Assembly: GCF_900109935.1 (NCBI RefSeq)
Contig: NZ_FOBV01000002.1
Location: 310,001-374,000 of the forward strand
Direction: 5' to 3'
Length of the DNA stretch: 64,000 nucleotides
DNA from: Chryseobacterium taichungense
Lineage (GTDB): Bacteria; Bacteroidota; Bacteroidia; Flavobacteriales; Weeksellaceae
Positions within the stretch are counted from its first letter, which is position 1; each line of letters opens with the position of its first letter. Position numbers and translations under genes: made by a program. The notes under the pieces are model-generated. The model made no database searches, was not told the DNA's origin, and was given only the letters and a program-made list of their open reading frames with translations. Shown in pieces: positions 29,963-39,487 of this stretch.

Positions 29963-31123
29963 ATGAAAAAAACAAGTATCAATCTGCTCATTCTTTTTGC
30001 CTTTTTATGTATTTTCGGCTGCAATAAAAAGGAAAATCAATCAAAAACTCAAGCGCAACCCATGGAAAACATACAGGTTTCAGATTACGGAGTTACCTCA
30101 AAAGGTGATTCTATCAAAAAATATACTTTAACCAATAAAAACGGGATGAAGCTGGAAGTCATTAACTTCGGTGGAATCATCACTTCACTTACCGCTCCTG
30201 ATAAAAAAGGAAAATATGAAGATGTCGTTTTAGGATTTACCAAGCCTGAAGATTATTTCAACGGAAATCCTTACTATTTCGGAGCATTAATTGGCCGTTA
30301 CGGAAATAGAATTGCGAATGCGAAGTTCACTTTGGATGGCAAATCGTATGACATTGATAAAAATGACGGACCAAACAGCCTTCATGGTGGAAAAGAAGGA
30401 TTCCATACCAAATTCTGGAATATCGAACCGTTGAAAGATACCAAATTTCCGACTTTGAAACTGACTTATACCAGCGCAGATGGTGAAGAAGGTTATCCTG
30501 GAAAATTAACGACAACCGTTTTCTATACTTTAACCGACGACAATGCCTTAGAAATTTCTTACGAAGCGGAAACCGATAAGCCGGCTGTTGTTAATTTAAC
30601 TCAACATTCGTATTTCAATCTTTCAGGAAATTTCTCAAAAACAATTCTTGACCACGAACTACAAATCAATGCAGATAAATTTTTACCTGTCAATGAAACA
30701 TTGATTCCTACTGGTGAGCAAAAAGCAGTAAAAGGAAGTCCATTCGATTTCACAGTTTCAAAACCTATCGGAAAAGATATCAATGCTGATGACGACCAAT
30801 TGAAAAAAGGAAAAGGTTACGACCACAACTGGATTCTGAACGGAAGCGGATTGAGAAGCATTGCCAAAGTTTATCACCCGGAATCAGGGAGAGTAATGGA
30901 AGTGTTAACCGATGAACCAGGTGTTCAGTTTTATTCAGGGAATTTCCTTGATGGAAAATTCGATGCCAAAACCGGTGGTAAAAATGAGTTAAGAACAGGT
31001 TTATGTCTGGAGACCCAGCATTTTCCGGATTCTCCGAATCAACCGAATTTCCCTTCTACAGAGTTGAAGCCGGGACAAAAATATCATTCGAAAACAATTT
31101 ATAAATTCTCAGTTAAAAAATAA
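29963..31123 (+). CDS. galM: Aldose 1-epimerase (mutarotase), lipoprotein
   Basis: 386 residues with a lipoprotein signal peptide (lipobox LCIFGC, Cys20 or nearby), so it is probably membrane-anchored in the periplasm. GalM-family residues are present: His in NSLHGGKEGFH, His in NLTQHSYFNLSG, and Glu in GLCLETQHFPDSPNQPNF. It equilibrates alpha and beta anomers of released sugars, here most likely arabinose and galactose, before transport. It sits between araA and the symporter, 3 bases upstream of the latter. The anomer preference cannot be read from sequence. Confidence 0.93.
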   Translation: MKKTSINLLILFAFLCIFGCNKKENQSKTQAQPMENIQVSDYGVTSKGDSIKKYTLTNKNGMKLEVINFGGIITSLTAPDKKGKYEDVVLGFTKPEDYFNGNPYYFGALIGRYGNRIANAKFTLDGKSYDIDKNDGPNSLHGGKEGFHTKFWNIEPLKDTKFPTLKLTYTSADGEEGYPGKLTTTVFYTLTDDNALEISYEAETDKPAVVNLTQHSYFNLSGNFSKTILDHELQINADKFLPVNETLIPTGEQKAVKGSPFDFTVSKPIGKDINADDDQLKKGKGYDHNWILNGSGLRSIAKVYHPESGRVMEVLTDEPGVQFYSGNFLDGKFDAKTGGKNELRTGLCLETQHFPDSPNQPNFPSTELKPGQKYHSKTIYKFSVKK

Positions 31124-31126
31124 AGT

Positions 31127-32854
31127 ATGGGAAATTTAGCAACTCTTGATATCATCATATTTCTGGTTTATTTTGTGGTGGTTGCAGGCTACGGAATCTG
31201 GATTTATAACAGAAAAAAATCTGCAGCAACAGGCAGTAAAGATTATTTCCTGGCGGAAGGTTCATTAACTTGGTGGGCAATCGGGGCGAGTTTAATTGCT
31301 TCTAATATTTCGGCGGAACAGTTCATCGGAATGTCCGGCGAAGGATTTTTCGTGGGCGTAGCGGTGGCTGCTTACGAATGGATTGCTGCGTTGGCTCTCA
31401 TCATTATTGCGATTTGGTTCATTCCGATTTATCTTAAAAATAAAATTTACACCATGCCGCAATTCCTGGAAACCCGTTACAACAAATCGGTTTCCCTGAT
31501 TATGGCTGTGTTCTGGCTGTTTTTATATGTAATTGTAAATTTAACCTCAATCCTTTATTTAGGTGCTTTGGCAATTGATACTTTGCTTGGCGGCGGCAGT
31601 CTGCATATCATCATGATCGGATTACTTGTAATGGCTTTGTTAATCGGTCTTGGCGGAATGAAAGTAATCGGTTACACCGACGTAATTCAGGTGGCGGTTT
31701 TGATTATCGGAGGTTTTGCCACGGTATATATGGCGCTTCAGATCGTTGACCAAAGAGTAAACGGCGCGGCGGTAGGAAATGCTTTGGCAGGCTTCAATAC
31801 ATTAATACATGAAGCACCACAACATTTTAAATTAATGCTTGATAAACCAACGACCACAACTACAACGTTGGCAATGCCTGAAAACCTGAATGTTCAGAAA
31901 TATGTCGTTCTTCCTGGATTAGCAATGTATTTTGCCGGACAGTGGATTGTAAATTTAAATTATTGGGGTTGTAATCAGTACATCACGCAAAGAGCTTTGG
32001 GAGCTGATTTGAAGACGGCGAGAACGGGGATTTTATTCGCAGGATTCTTAAAATTATTTATGCCGATTATCGTAATGCTTCCGGGAATTGCAGCTTATGT
32101 TTTATACACGAAAGGTCACTTGCCTGGTTTCAATGGAGTGAAAGACGGCGCCTATTCTGCAATATTAGGATTTTTGCCGGTTGGTCTGAAGGGTCTTGCT
32201 GTAGCGGCTTTGACGGCAGCAATCGTTGCTTCACTGGCAGGGAAAGTAAACAGTATTTCGACGATTTTCACTTTAGATATCTATAAAAAGTATTTAAAAG
32301 CTGATGCCACAGAAATTGAGATGGTAAGAACCGGACGTTGGGCAATTATTATTGCGATGTTTGTCGCTTTAGCATTTACCTGGACAGACGTTTTAGGAAT
32401 CGGCGGTGAAGGTGGATTTACCTTCATTCAGAAATATACAGGATTCATAAGTCCGGGAGTTTTTGCGATGTTCTTACTGGGAATGTTCTGGAAAAGAACG
32501 ACGGGAACTGCAGCTTTGGTAGGCGTAATTTTAGGATTCGTTCTGGCGATTTTCTTCAACAGCTTTGCTGTGGAAATTTTCGGAAAAGAAACCTGGTTAT
32601 ACACAGCTTTCACTTATGAAAAACTGGAAAATGGCGTAGTTCACACGATTACCGAAATTCCATTTTTGATTAATATGGGATGGTCATTCTTTATCACAAT
32701 TGTTGTTATGATTCTCATAAGTCTTGCCGGCCCTAAAGTGAATCCAAAAGCTTTTGTTATCGACGCTTCAATGTTCAAAGTGGATAACAGAACGTTGGTT
32801 CTGATTGTAGTAACATTACTTTTACTGACAGCACTTTATGTGAGGTTCTGGTAA
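31127..32854 (+). CDS. Sodium/solute symporter (SSS family), probable arabinose/galactose importer
   Basis: 575 residues with about 14 predicted membrane segments. SSS/SGLT-type features include IGASLIASNISAEQFIGMSGEGF near the N-terminus, the helix pair around GGMKVIGYTDVIQV, LNYWGCNQYITQRALGA and the segment SLAGKVNSISTIFTLDIYKKY. It takes up sugar with sodium across the inner membrane. Location directly after araBDA and galM makes arabinose the most likely substrate, with galactose as an alternative. A clear terminator follows, so this is the last gene of the operon. Confidence 0.9.
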   Translation: MGNLATLDIIIFLVYFVVVAGYGIWIYNRKKSAATGSKDYFLAEGSLTWWAIGASLIASNISAEQFIGMSGEGFFVGVAVAAYEWIAALALIIIAIWFIPIYLKNKIYTMPQFLETRYNKSVSLIMAVFWLFLYVIVNLTSILYLGALAIDTLLGGGSLHIIMIGLLVMALLIGLGGMKVIGYTDVIQVAVLIIGGFATVYMALQIVDQRVNGAAVGNALAGFNTLIHEAPQHFKLMLDKPTTTTTTLAMPENLNVQKYVVLPGLAMYFAGQWIVNLNYWGCNQYITQRALGADLKTARTGILFAGFLKLFMPIIVMLPGIAAYVLYTKGHLPGFNGVKDGAYSAILGFLPVGLKGLAVAALTAAIVASLAGKVNSISTIFTLDIYKKYLKADATEIEMVRTGRWAIIIAMFVALAFTWTDVLGIGGEGGFTFIQKYTGFISPGVFAMFLLGMFWKRTTGTAALVGVILGFVLAIFFNSFAVEIFGKETWLYTAFTYEKLENGVVHTITEIPFLINMGWSFFITIVVMILISLAGPKVNPKAFVIDASMFKVDNRTLVLIVVTLLLLTALYVRFW

Positions 32855-32878
32855 AATTATCATACAATAAAATAAATG

Positions 32879-32909
32879 CAGGATGCCGAAATGGTATCCT
32901 GTTTTTGTT
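32879..32909 (+). terminator. Rho-independent terminator of the ara operon
   Basis: Stem CAGGATGCC / GGTATCCTG around a GAAAT loop, followed by GTTTTTG and more T. It lies 25 bases after the symporter stop. Confidence 0.85.
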
Positions 32910-32940
32910 TAATTTTAATTCACAATTTAGAAAGAATTAA

Positions 32941-33522
32941 ATGAATGATTTTAAGGAATTGATACAGCAATATTTTGGTCCGTTGGGTTCTCAGGAACTT
33001 TCTGTTATTCAGTCTTATTTTAAAGAAGAGAAATTATGTAAAAATGAAATATTTACAAATTCCGGACAGATTTGCAACAGATTAAGCATTGTAAAATCTG
33101 GTATTTTACGTGTTTTTGCTTTGTCGGAAAATGGCAGAGAAATTACGCAATGGCTTTCCACCAAAGATTTTTTTGTTACCGAATTAATGGGGTTCTTCTT
33201 TAATCAACCCAATCGATGGACGATACAGGCTTTTACCGAAGTCGAATTACTGACCATTTCCAAAACAGATTATGTAAAACTCTGTCAGGAATTTCCAAAA
33301 TGGTTTGAAATTGAGAAACAATTTATTATTAAATGTTTTGCAATGATGGAAGACCGAATTTTTTCGCATCTTTCGATGACGGCAGAGGAACGGTACAATC
33401 AATATTTTGAGCAAAATAGGGAATTATTCCATCAGGTTCCGTTGCAGTATATTGCATCAGTTTTGGGAATGACGCCGGAAACATTCAGCAGAATCAGAAA
33501 GCGACAGGCGGAAAATTCTTGA
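32941..33522 (+). CDS. Crp/Fnr-family transcriptional regulator
   Basis: 193 residues. The N-terminal cyclic-nucleotide-binding-like jelly-roll (about 20-125) includes SIVKSGILRVFALSENGREITQW. A short helix links it to a helix-turn-helix (about 150-190, PLQYIASVLGMTPETFSRIRKRQ). There are no Cys clusters of the FNR iron-sulfur type, and the Arg that binds cAMP phosphate in CRP is not evident, so the ligand is unknown. This small class is common in Bacteroidota. It is separated from the ara operon by a terminator and may act with the downstream DUF4260 gene rather than with arabinose genes. Confidence 0.85.
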   Translation: MNDFKELIQQYFGPLGSQELSVIQSYFKEEKLCKNEIFTNSGQICNRLSIVKSGILRVFALSENGREITQWLSTKDFFVTELMGFFFNQPNRWTIQAFTEVELLTISKTDYVKLCQEFPKWFEIEKQFIIKCFAMMEDRIFSHLSMTAEERYNQYFEQNRELFHQVPLQYIASVLGMTPETFSRIRKRQAENS

Positions 33523-33579
33523 TTTTTGTCAAGCGAACATATTTTGAATTGTCAGACATTTGTCTGATAAATATTCGAA

Positions 33580-33942
33580 ATGAAAAATCTTTTGATGCTT
33601 GAAGAATTAGGACAATTTTGTCTCGCTATTTTCCTTTTCAGTCAGTTACAGTATTCATGGTGGCTTTTTCCGCTTTGCCTCTTGCTTCCAGATGTATCCA
33701 TGATTGGTTACTTAATCAGTCCTAAAATTGGAGCTTGGGTTTATAACTTTTTCCATCATAAATTGTTCGCAGTCGTTGTTTTGATTTTAGGATTTTACCT
33801 TAAAATTCAAGTTGTAGAATTTATTGGAATTATTCTATTCGCACATTCTGCGATGGACCGGATTTTCGGATACGGACTGAAATTCAACGATCATTCTAAG
33901 CATACCCATTTAGGCTGGGCCGGTAAAAAGAATGATATCTAA
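33580..33942 (+). CDS. DUF4260 small membrane protein
   Basis: 120 residues with three to four hydrophobic segments (about 8-25, 25-48, 62-82, 82-100). It matches the DUF4260 pattern with LLLPDVSMIGYL, GAWVYNFFHHK and SAMDRIFGYGLKF. Function is unknown. It lies 57 bases after the Crp-like regulator, so the two may be a unit. Its stop codon overlaps that of the convergent NrtR-type gene by 4 bases. Confidence 0.82.
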   Translation: MKNLLMLEELGQFCLAIFLFSQLQYSWWLFPLCLLLPDVSMIGYLISPKIGAWVYNFFHHKLFAVVVLILGFYLKIQVVEFIGIILFAHSAMDRIFGYGLKFNDHSKHTHLGWAGKKNDI

Positions 33943-34625
33943 ATCTTAAACATAAAACCCTCAGCAAGCTTTTTCTTATATTTACCTTCATCAAATCGGT
34001 ACAGAAATGATCCTTTTTTCGAAGATGTCATATCTTTTTCCTCTGTTTTCACAAGGATATCCAGCGCATTGATTTTACTGATGAAATTACGCTTGTCATA
34101 TTGCTCATTGAAAATGGCTTCATAAAGACTTTGAAGATCTTTCATGGTAAACTTTTCCGGTAACAGCTCAAATCCAATAGGTCTTGTAGAAGCTCTTCTT
34201 CTTAATCGTAATACTGCATCCTTCACCATTTCATTATGATCAAAAATAAGAGTAGGGAAATTCTGAAGATCAAACCATTTGGCACTGTATTTCTCATTAA
34301 TCTGAATATTTTTCTCAATATTGATTAAAGCGTAATACGAAATCGACATAATTCTGGCTGTCGGCTCCCTGTTAATTTCGGTATATGAATTGAGCTGTTC
34401 GAGATAGATGTTTTCAAGCCCGGTAAGCGTATTCAGAACGCGATTGGCCGCTTGGTCAGAGCTTTCTTTATCATCAATAAAACCGCCCATTAGCGACCAT
34501 TCTCCCAGTTTGGGTTCAAAATTTCTTTGTACAAGAAGTATTTTAAGATTTTCACCATCGAATCCGAAAATAATGCAGTCAACAGCTACTAAATGTCTGG
34601 GATATTGAGAATAATCCTGCGTCAT
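33939..34625 (-). CDS. araR: NrtR-family (Nudix plus winged-helix) regulator, probable AraR
   Basis: 228 residues. An N-terminal Nudix-like domain (about 10-140) is followed by a winged-helix DNA-binding domain (about 145-220, LPEKFTMKDLQSLYEAIF). The Nudix box is degenerate: GGFIDDKE keeps the first Glu, but the REUxEE part reads RVLNTL, so hydrolase activity is unlikely and the domain is probably a ligand sensor. Nudix-winged-helix proteins of the NrtR type are established arabinose regulators (AraR) in Bacteroides. Its position between the arabinose operon and GH127 supports the same role. A dyad of the shared operator type lies upstream of its own promoter, suggesting autoregulation. Confidence 0.8.
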   Translation of the reverse strand: MTQDYSQYPRHLVAVDCIIFGFDGENLKILLVQRNFEPKLGEWSLMGGFIDDKESSDQAANRVLNTLTGLENIYLEQLNSYTEINREPTARIMSISYYALINIEKNIQINEKYSAKWFDLQNFPTLIFDHNEMVKDAVLRLRRRASTRPIGFELLPEKFTMKDLQSLYEAIFNEQYDKRNFISKINALDILVKTEEKDMTSSKKGSFLYRFDEGKYKKKLAEGFMFKI

Positions 34626-34639
34626 CTTTATATTTTATA

Positions 34640-34647
34640 CAAAGGTA
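34640..34647 (-). promoter_or_regulatory. Promoter -7 box of araR
   Basis: On the minus strand it reads TACCTTTG, fitting TAnnTTTG, 15 bases upstream of the araR start codon, so the leader would be very short. Confidence 0.6.
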
Positions 34648-34673
34648 AAGTATTTAGTGTTACGATAATATAG

Positions 34674-34692
34674 AAATGTGTTTTTTACACTT
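34674..34692 (-). promoter_or_regulatory. Candidate AraR operator upstream of araR
   Basis: Reads AAGTGT-N7-ACATTT on the minus strand, the same half-sites and spacing as upstream of GH3 and araB. It lies 26 bases upstream of the araR -7 box, in the region where the -33 element is expected. Confidence 0.65.
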
Positions 34693-35125
34693 TTTTTCTG
34701 AAATTTTTTAGCTTGCTTAAAAATACGTCTGTTGGAAATGATTTCGGGAGAATAAAAATCCATTTTAGCGTAATTTTTATCAATAAAAAGCATTAATTGA
34801 ACATGAAATCAATGTTAAAATTATGTTAATTTTTAAATTTTTATTCAATCAATAACCAGAAAATAATTTTCAGGCCTTACTATTAAAAATACGATAAGTG
34901 GTTTTCTGAATTATTAACAATTTTAGTTAAATGTCGTGTATTCATTTTGTATACAATCATTTAAATTTACTGGTCTGATTTTCTTATCGATTAATAATCT
35001 TATTTTTTATGATAAGTTACTAAAGTTTTGTCTGTTTTAAATTGTATTTTAAATTTTCTGCTTAAACGATTTTACCTTACAAATTCTTAAAATGTTTTGT
35101 ATATAGATTCTTTCTTTTATTTTAG

Positions 35126-35144
35126 AAATGTTGAAATAACATTT
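35126..35144 (+). promoter_or_regulatory. Candidate AraR operator at GH127 start
   Basis: AAATGT-N7-ACATTT, a perfect inverted repeat ending 4 bases before the ATG. It directly follows a possible -7 box TATTTTAG (35118-35125), which is 18 bases after a TTG at 35097-35099. Binding here would block transcription start or elongation. Confidence 0.62.
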
Positions 35145-35148
35145 ATTA

Positions 35149-37536
35149 ATGAATAAAAAATTCTCCATTATAGCATTAGGTTTCGCATCGTTGACTTTCG
35201 CACAAGTGAGTCAGAAAATCCAATATTTTCCATTGCGAGATGTCAGGCTGTCGGAAAGTGTTTTCAATAAAGCCATGCAGGCGGATAAAAATTATATCCT
35301 CTCTATGGAACCCGACAGACTTTTGGCACCTTATCTCAAGGAAGCAGGCTTAAAACCAAAAGCGGAAAACTATCCGAACTGGGAAAATACAGGTCTTGAC
35401 GGCCATATCGGAGGGCATTATCTTTCGGCGTTATCACTGATGTACGCGTCAACAGGAGATCCTAAGATCAAACAGAGACTGGATTACATGATTGATGAGC
35501 TTGACCGTTGTCAGATGACGTCCGGGGAAGGTTATATTTCAGGAGTTCCTGCAGGCAAAAAAATCTGGAAAGAAATTTCAGAAGGTAACATCCGCGCTTC
35601 CAGTTTTGGACTGAATGACAGATGGGTTCCTTTATACAATATTCATAAAATGTATGCCGGGCTCCGGGATGCTTATTGGTATGCCGGAAGCGAAAAGGCA
35701 AAAAATATGCTCATTAAGCTTACCGACTGGATGGTCAATGAAGTTTCCGGACTTTCTGATGAACAGATCCAGGATATGCTTCGAAGTGAGCACGGCGGAC
35801 TGAATGAGGTTTTTGCGGATGTTTATGAAATTACAAAAGATAAAAAATACCTTAAGCTTGCCCACAGATTTTCGCATCAGGCAATTCTTAATCCTTTGCT
35901 TCTGGGAGAAGACAAACTTACAGGAATTCATGCCAATACTCAGATTCCGAAAGTAATCGGATATAAACGCATCGCCGATCTTGAAAACAACCAGCAATGG
36001 AATAATGCAGCGGATTTTTTCTGGCACAATGTTACTGAAAAAAGATCTTCCGTTATCGGAGGAAACAGCGTCAGTGAACATTTTAATCCTGTTAATGACT
36101 TCAGCAGCATGATCAAAAGTATCGAAGGTCCTGAGACCTGCAATACCTACAATATGCTAAAGCTCACAAAAGCTCTTTTTGCAACATTACCCAAGTCATA
36201 TTATATGGATTATTATGAGAAAGCGCTTTATAACCATATTCTTTCCACCGAAAATCATGATAAAGGAGGTTTTGTGTACTTCACACCGATGCGTCCCGGA
36301 CATTATCGTGTATACTCACAACCTCAGACAAGCTTTTGGTGCTGTGTCGGTTCAGGACTGGAAAATCACGCTAAATATGGTGAAATGATTTATGCACATT
36401 CAGATAATGACCTTTACGTTAATCTGTTCATTCCATCAACGGTCAAATGGGCAGACAGGAAAATTCTGATCAGACAGGAAAATAATTTTCCGGAAACTCC
36501 ATCCACCAAATTGATTGTTGATTTGGCCGGAAAGGGAAATTTCAATCTGAAACTGAGATCTCCGGAATGGGCTAATCCTTCTGAAGCAACCATTTCAATT
36601 AATGGAAAACAGCAACATGTACAGCCTGATGCCGACGGCTATTTTACTTTAACCAGAAAATGGAAAAAAGGAGATGTGATCGAAATGAATCTTCCGATGC
36701 ATCTTTCTGCAGAGCAATTGCCGGATAAATCAGATTATTACGCTTTTAAATACGGACCTGTTGTTCTTGCTGCTACATACGGAACAGAAAATCAACAGGG
36801 ATTATTAGCTGATGACAGCCGTGGAGGGCATATTGCCCACGGACCGCAAATTCCGTTAAATGATATTCCTGTTATTTTAGGAAATGGCAAGGAAGTTATT
36901 AATCACGTGAAACCGGTTAATGATAAAGATCTTACATTCAGTCTTACAGGACTTTATCCTAAGGAAAAGTTTGATAAAGCATTTCAGCTGGTTCCGTTTT
37001 ATAAAATTCAGGAAGAAAGATATATTTTGTATTGGCCACAGGCAGATCAGGATAAAATAGAAACCATCCAGAAAAAGAAAGCGGAAGAAGAGGCCGAAAC
37101 CAGAAAACTTGATCTCATCACCGCAGATAAAATTCAACTGGGTGAGCAACAGCCGGAATCTGATCATTATTTTGAAAGCAAAGATTCGAACACCGGATAT
37201 ATGGAAGACCGTCATTTCCGCGATGCTAAAGGATGGTTCAGCTACCGGATGAAAAATCCGGGCAAAAATGCTGCTTATCTGTATATTTTATATTTTGATG
37301 CTAATGCAAACCGCGCTTTGAATATAGACATTAACGGGAAAAAAGTATCTGCTAAGAAGTTTGATGGCAAAGCAGGGAATTCACCCCAGTACATGCTTTT
37401 GCCGATTCCGGAAACAGAAAAGAATAAAGAAATTCTTAGTGTAAAATTTTATACTGAAGAGCAGATGACCACTTCAAAGATCATTGAGGTACGTTTGCTG
37501 ACAAAGGATTATAATAAATCAGACACATTAAATTAA
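35149..37536 (+). CDS. GH127 beta-L-arabinofuranosidase
   Basis: 795 residues with a signal peptide (about 1-18, ending TFAQ). An alpha/alpha-barrel with NWENTGLDGHIGGHYLSAL and the zinc/active-site set Glu329 and Cys331 (GPETCNTYNM) plus Cys398 and Cys399 (FWCCVGSG) match HypBA1, in which a Cys is the nucleophile. C-terminal beta domains follow, including a charged helix near 640 (QKKKAEEEAETRKL) and a final beta-sandwich (about 690-795). It should cleave beta-linked L-arabinofuranose, found on hydroxyproline-rich glycoproteins and some arabinans; other GH127 activities exist. It starts the second enzyme run, under its own operator. Confidence 0.92.
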   Translation: MNKKFSIIALGFASLTFAQVSQKIQYFPLRDVRLSESVFNKAMQADKNYILSMEPDRLLAPYLKEAGLKPKAENYPNWENTGLDGHIGGHYLSALSLMYASTGDPKIKQRLDYMIDELDRCQMTSGEGYISGVPAGKKIWKEISEGNIRASSFGLNDRWVPLYNIHKMYAGLRDAYWYAGSEKAKNMLIKLTDWMVNEVSGLSDEQIQDMLRSEHGGLNEVFADVYEITKDKKYLKLAHRFSHQAILNPLLLGEDKLTGIHANTQIPKVIGYKRIADLENNQQWNNAADFFWHNVTEKRSSVIGGNSVSEHFNPVNDFSSMIKSIEGPETCNTYNMLKLTKALFATLPKSYYMDYYEKALYNHILSTENHDKGGFVYFTPMRPGHYRVYSQPQTSFWCCVGSGLENHAKYGEMIYAHSDNDLYVNLFIPSTVKWADRKILIRQENNFPETPSTKLIVDLAGKGNFNLKLRSPEWANPSEATISINGKQQHVQPDADGYFTLTRKWKKGDVIEMNLPMHLSAEQLPDKSDYYAFKYGPVVLAATYGTENQQGLLADDSRGGHIAHGPQIPLNDIPVILGNGKEVINHVKPVNDKDLTFSLTGLYPKEKFDKAFQLVPFYKIQEERYILYWPQADQDKIETIQKKKAEEEAETRKLDLITADKIQLGEQQPESDHYFESKDSNTGYMEDRHFRDAKGWFSYRMKNPGKNAAYLYILYFDANANRALNIDINGKKVSAKKFDGKAGNSPQYMLLPIPETEKNKEILSVKFYTEEQMTTSKIIEVRLLTKDYNKSDTLN

Positions 37537-37548
37537 AAAAGATTTTCC

Positions 37549-39459
37549 ATGAAAGTATATTGTTCTAAAATTTTATTTTTAATTATAGCCATTTTCAGTG
37601 TTTGTTTATTTGATGCTAAAGTAAAGCTTCCCGCATTGGTTTCAGACGGAATGATTCTCCAAAGGAATCAGAAACTGAAGATCTGGGGCTATGCAGATGC
37701 GGGCGAAAAGGTAAATATTAAATTTTTAAATAAAACGTATTCTACAACAGCTGATAACACAGGAAACTGGAATGTTACGCTTCCCGAGCTCAAAGCCGGC
37801 GGACCGTTTGTAATGACCATCAATGATATCACCCTTAAAGATATTTTAATTGGTGATGTCTGGGTAGCATCCGGTCAATCGAATATGGAACTTCCGATGA
37901 GAAGGCTTACGCCGCTGTACGGAGAAGAAATGAAAACCGTTAATAATCAGAATATCAGGTTTTTTACCGTTCCGCAGCAATACAATTTTAAAACTCCGCA
38001 GAATGATCTGAATGGAGGAAAATGGGAAGCAGCCAATCCGCAGACTATCCTGGACTTTTCAGGAGTTGCATATTTTTTTGCTAAAAATCTTAATGAAAAA
38101 AACAAAGTACCTGTAGGAATTATTCACACCAGTCTGGGCGGTTCTCCGGTGCAGGCATGGATGGATGCAAATTCACTAAAAAAATATCCTGAATATCTCG
38201 AAGAAGCAGAAAAATGGAAAAATGATGATTTAATTAAATCCACAGAATCCAACGAACAGTCATTAAGCAAAGCATGGTACGCAGAACTTGACCAAAGCGA
38301 TATCGGTCTGAATCAGCACTGGGAAAAATCTGATCTTGACGACTCGTCATGGAAAACTATGAATGTTCCGGGATCATGGGAAGATCAGGAAGGCCCGTTT
38401 GAAGGTTCTGTCTGGTTTAGAAAAGAAATAATTCTGCCGAAAGGTTCAGCACAAAAAACAGCTTTCCTTAATTTGGGAAGAATAAAAGATGCTGATGTTA
38501 CTTACATCAATGGAGTAAAAGTAGGAAATGTTACTTACGAATATCCTCCGAGATGGTATGATATTCCTGCCGGCGTTTTAAAGGACGGGAAAAATATGAT
38601 TACTGTAAGAGTGATCAACGGAAGCGGAAAAGGACAGTTCATTGCGGATAAACCTTATTACCTTGAAATAAGTGGCCAAAAAATCGATCTTAAAGGTCCA
38701 TGGAAATACAGAATTGGTGCTAAAATGGAAAAAATAGCTCCCGGGCAGACTTTCATCCGTTGGAAACCGACCGGACTATACAATTCGATGATCAATCCGT
38801 TGATTAACTATAAAGTGAAAGGATTTCTGTGGTATCAGGGAGAGAGCAATACCGGAAAACCTAATGAGTATGGTGATCTTTTAACGACAATGATCAACGA
38901 CTGGCGTTCCAAATGGCAGGAAAAAGATGCCCCATTCCTGATTGTTCAGCTTGCTAATTTTATGGAAGCTAAAAATCAGCCTGTGGAAAGTAACTGGGCA
39001 GAACTCAGAGACCAGCAGCGCAAAGTTTCGCTCAATGTTCCAAAATCAGGGCTTGCCGTAATTATAGACGTTGGAGAATGGAATGATATTCACCCTTTAG
39101 ATAAAAAAACAGTAGGAGACAGGCTGGCTTTACAGGCATTAAAAATTGCCGATAAAGAAGATATTATTGCAGACGGACCTGTTTATCAATCAATGAAAAC
39201 TGATGGAAATAAGATCATCCTTTCCTTCAAAAAAGGAACTGATGATTTTGCACCGGTTTCGGAATTAAAAGGCTTTGCGATCAAAGGAAGAGATGGAAAT
39301 TATCAATGGGCAAAAGCCAAAATTCAGGGTAAAAATATCATTGTGTGGAATGACGAAATAAAAGATCCGGTTTCCGTACGATATGACTGGGCAGACAATC
39401 CCGATGGAAATTTAAAAAACAAAGCCGGGCTTCCCGCTTCATCTTTTACAACAGAATAA
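37549..39459 (+). CDS. SGNH/SASA-type carbohydrate acetylesterase with inserted jelly-roll (second copy)
   Basis: 636 residues with a signal peptide (about 1-24, ending FDAK). The layout is that of the 12507 gene: lead domain LPALVSDGMILQRN, nucleophile block VWVASGQSNME, inserted jelly-roll (about 245-380, GSVWFRKEIILP to FIADKPYYLEIS), then FLWYQGESN and the Asp/His motif EWNDIHPLDKK. The two proteins are similar along their length but the loops after the Ser block differ, which suggests different acetylated substrates. It is 12 bases downstream of GH127 and upstream of the GPH symporter and GH10, so xylan deacetylation is the likely task. Confidence 0.88.
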   Translation: MKVYCSKILFLIIAIFSVCLFDAKVKLPALVSDGMILQRNQKLKIWGYADAGEKVNIKFLNKTYSTTADNTGNWNVTLPELKAGGPFVMTINDITLKDILIGDVWVASGQSNMELPMRRLTPLYGEEMKTVNNQNIRFFTVPQQYNFKTPQNDLNGGKWEAANPQTILDFSGVAYFFAKNLNEKNKVPVGIIHTSLGGSPVQAWMDANSLKKYPEYLEEAEKWKNDDLIKSTESNEQSLSKAWYAELDQSDIGLNQHWEKSDLDDSSWKTMNVPGSWEDQEGPFEGSVWFRKEIILPKGSAQKTAFLNLGRIKDADVTYINGVKVGNVTYEYPPRWYDIPAGVLKDGKNMITVRVINGSGKGQFIADKPYYLEISGQKIDLKGPWKYRIGAKMEKIAPGQTFIRWKPTGLYNSMINPLINYKVKGFLWYQGESNTGKPNEYGDLLTTMINDWRSKWQEKDAPFLIVQLANFMEAKNQPVESNWAELRDQQRKVSLNVPKSGLAVIIDVGEWNDIHPLDKKTVGDRLALQALKIADKEDIIADGPVYQSMKTDGNKIILSFKKGTDDFAPVSELKGFAIKGRDGNYQWAKAKIQGKNIIVWNDEIKDPVSVRYDWADNPDGNLKNKAGLPASSFTTE

Positions 39460-39487
39460 AATAACTTATAGAAATCAAATATTTGAA

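Larger units (their letters stand above)
34626..35148. other. Divergent regulatory gap between araR and GH127
   Basis: 523 AT-rich bases with no gene. It contains a minus-strand -7 box (34640-34647), a clear operator-type dyad near araR (34674), a weaker one at 34929 (AAATGT-N7-TCATTT), a TGTATACA palindrome at 34949-34956, and a clear dyad next to the GH127 start (35126). I see nothing else. Confidence 0.6.

Noticed and set aside
33939-33942. Four-base tail-to-tail overlap of the DUF4260 and araR genes as a sign of a wrong gene call
   Set aside because: Both proteins match their families over the full length, so the overlap of the two stop codons is real, only compact.
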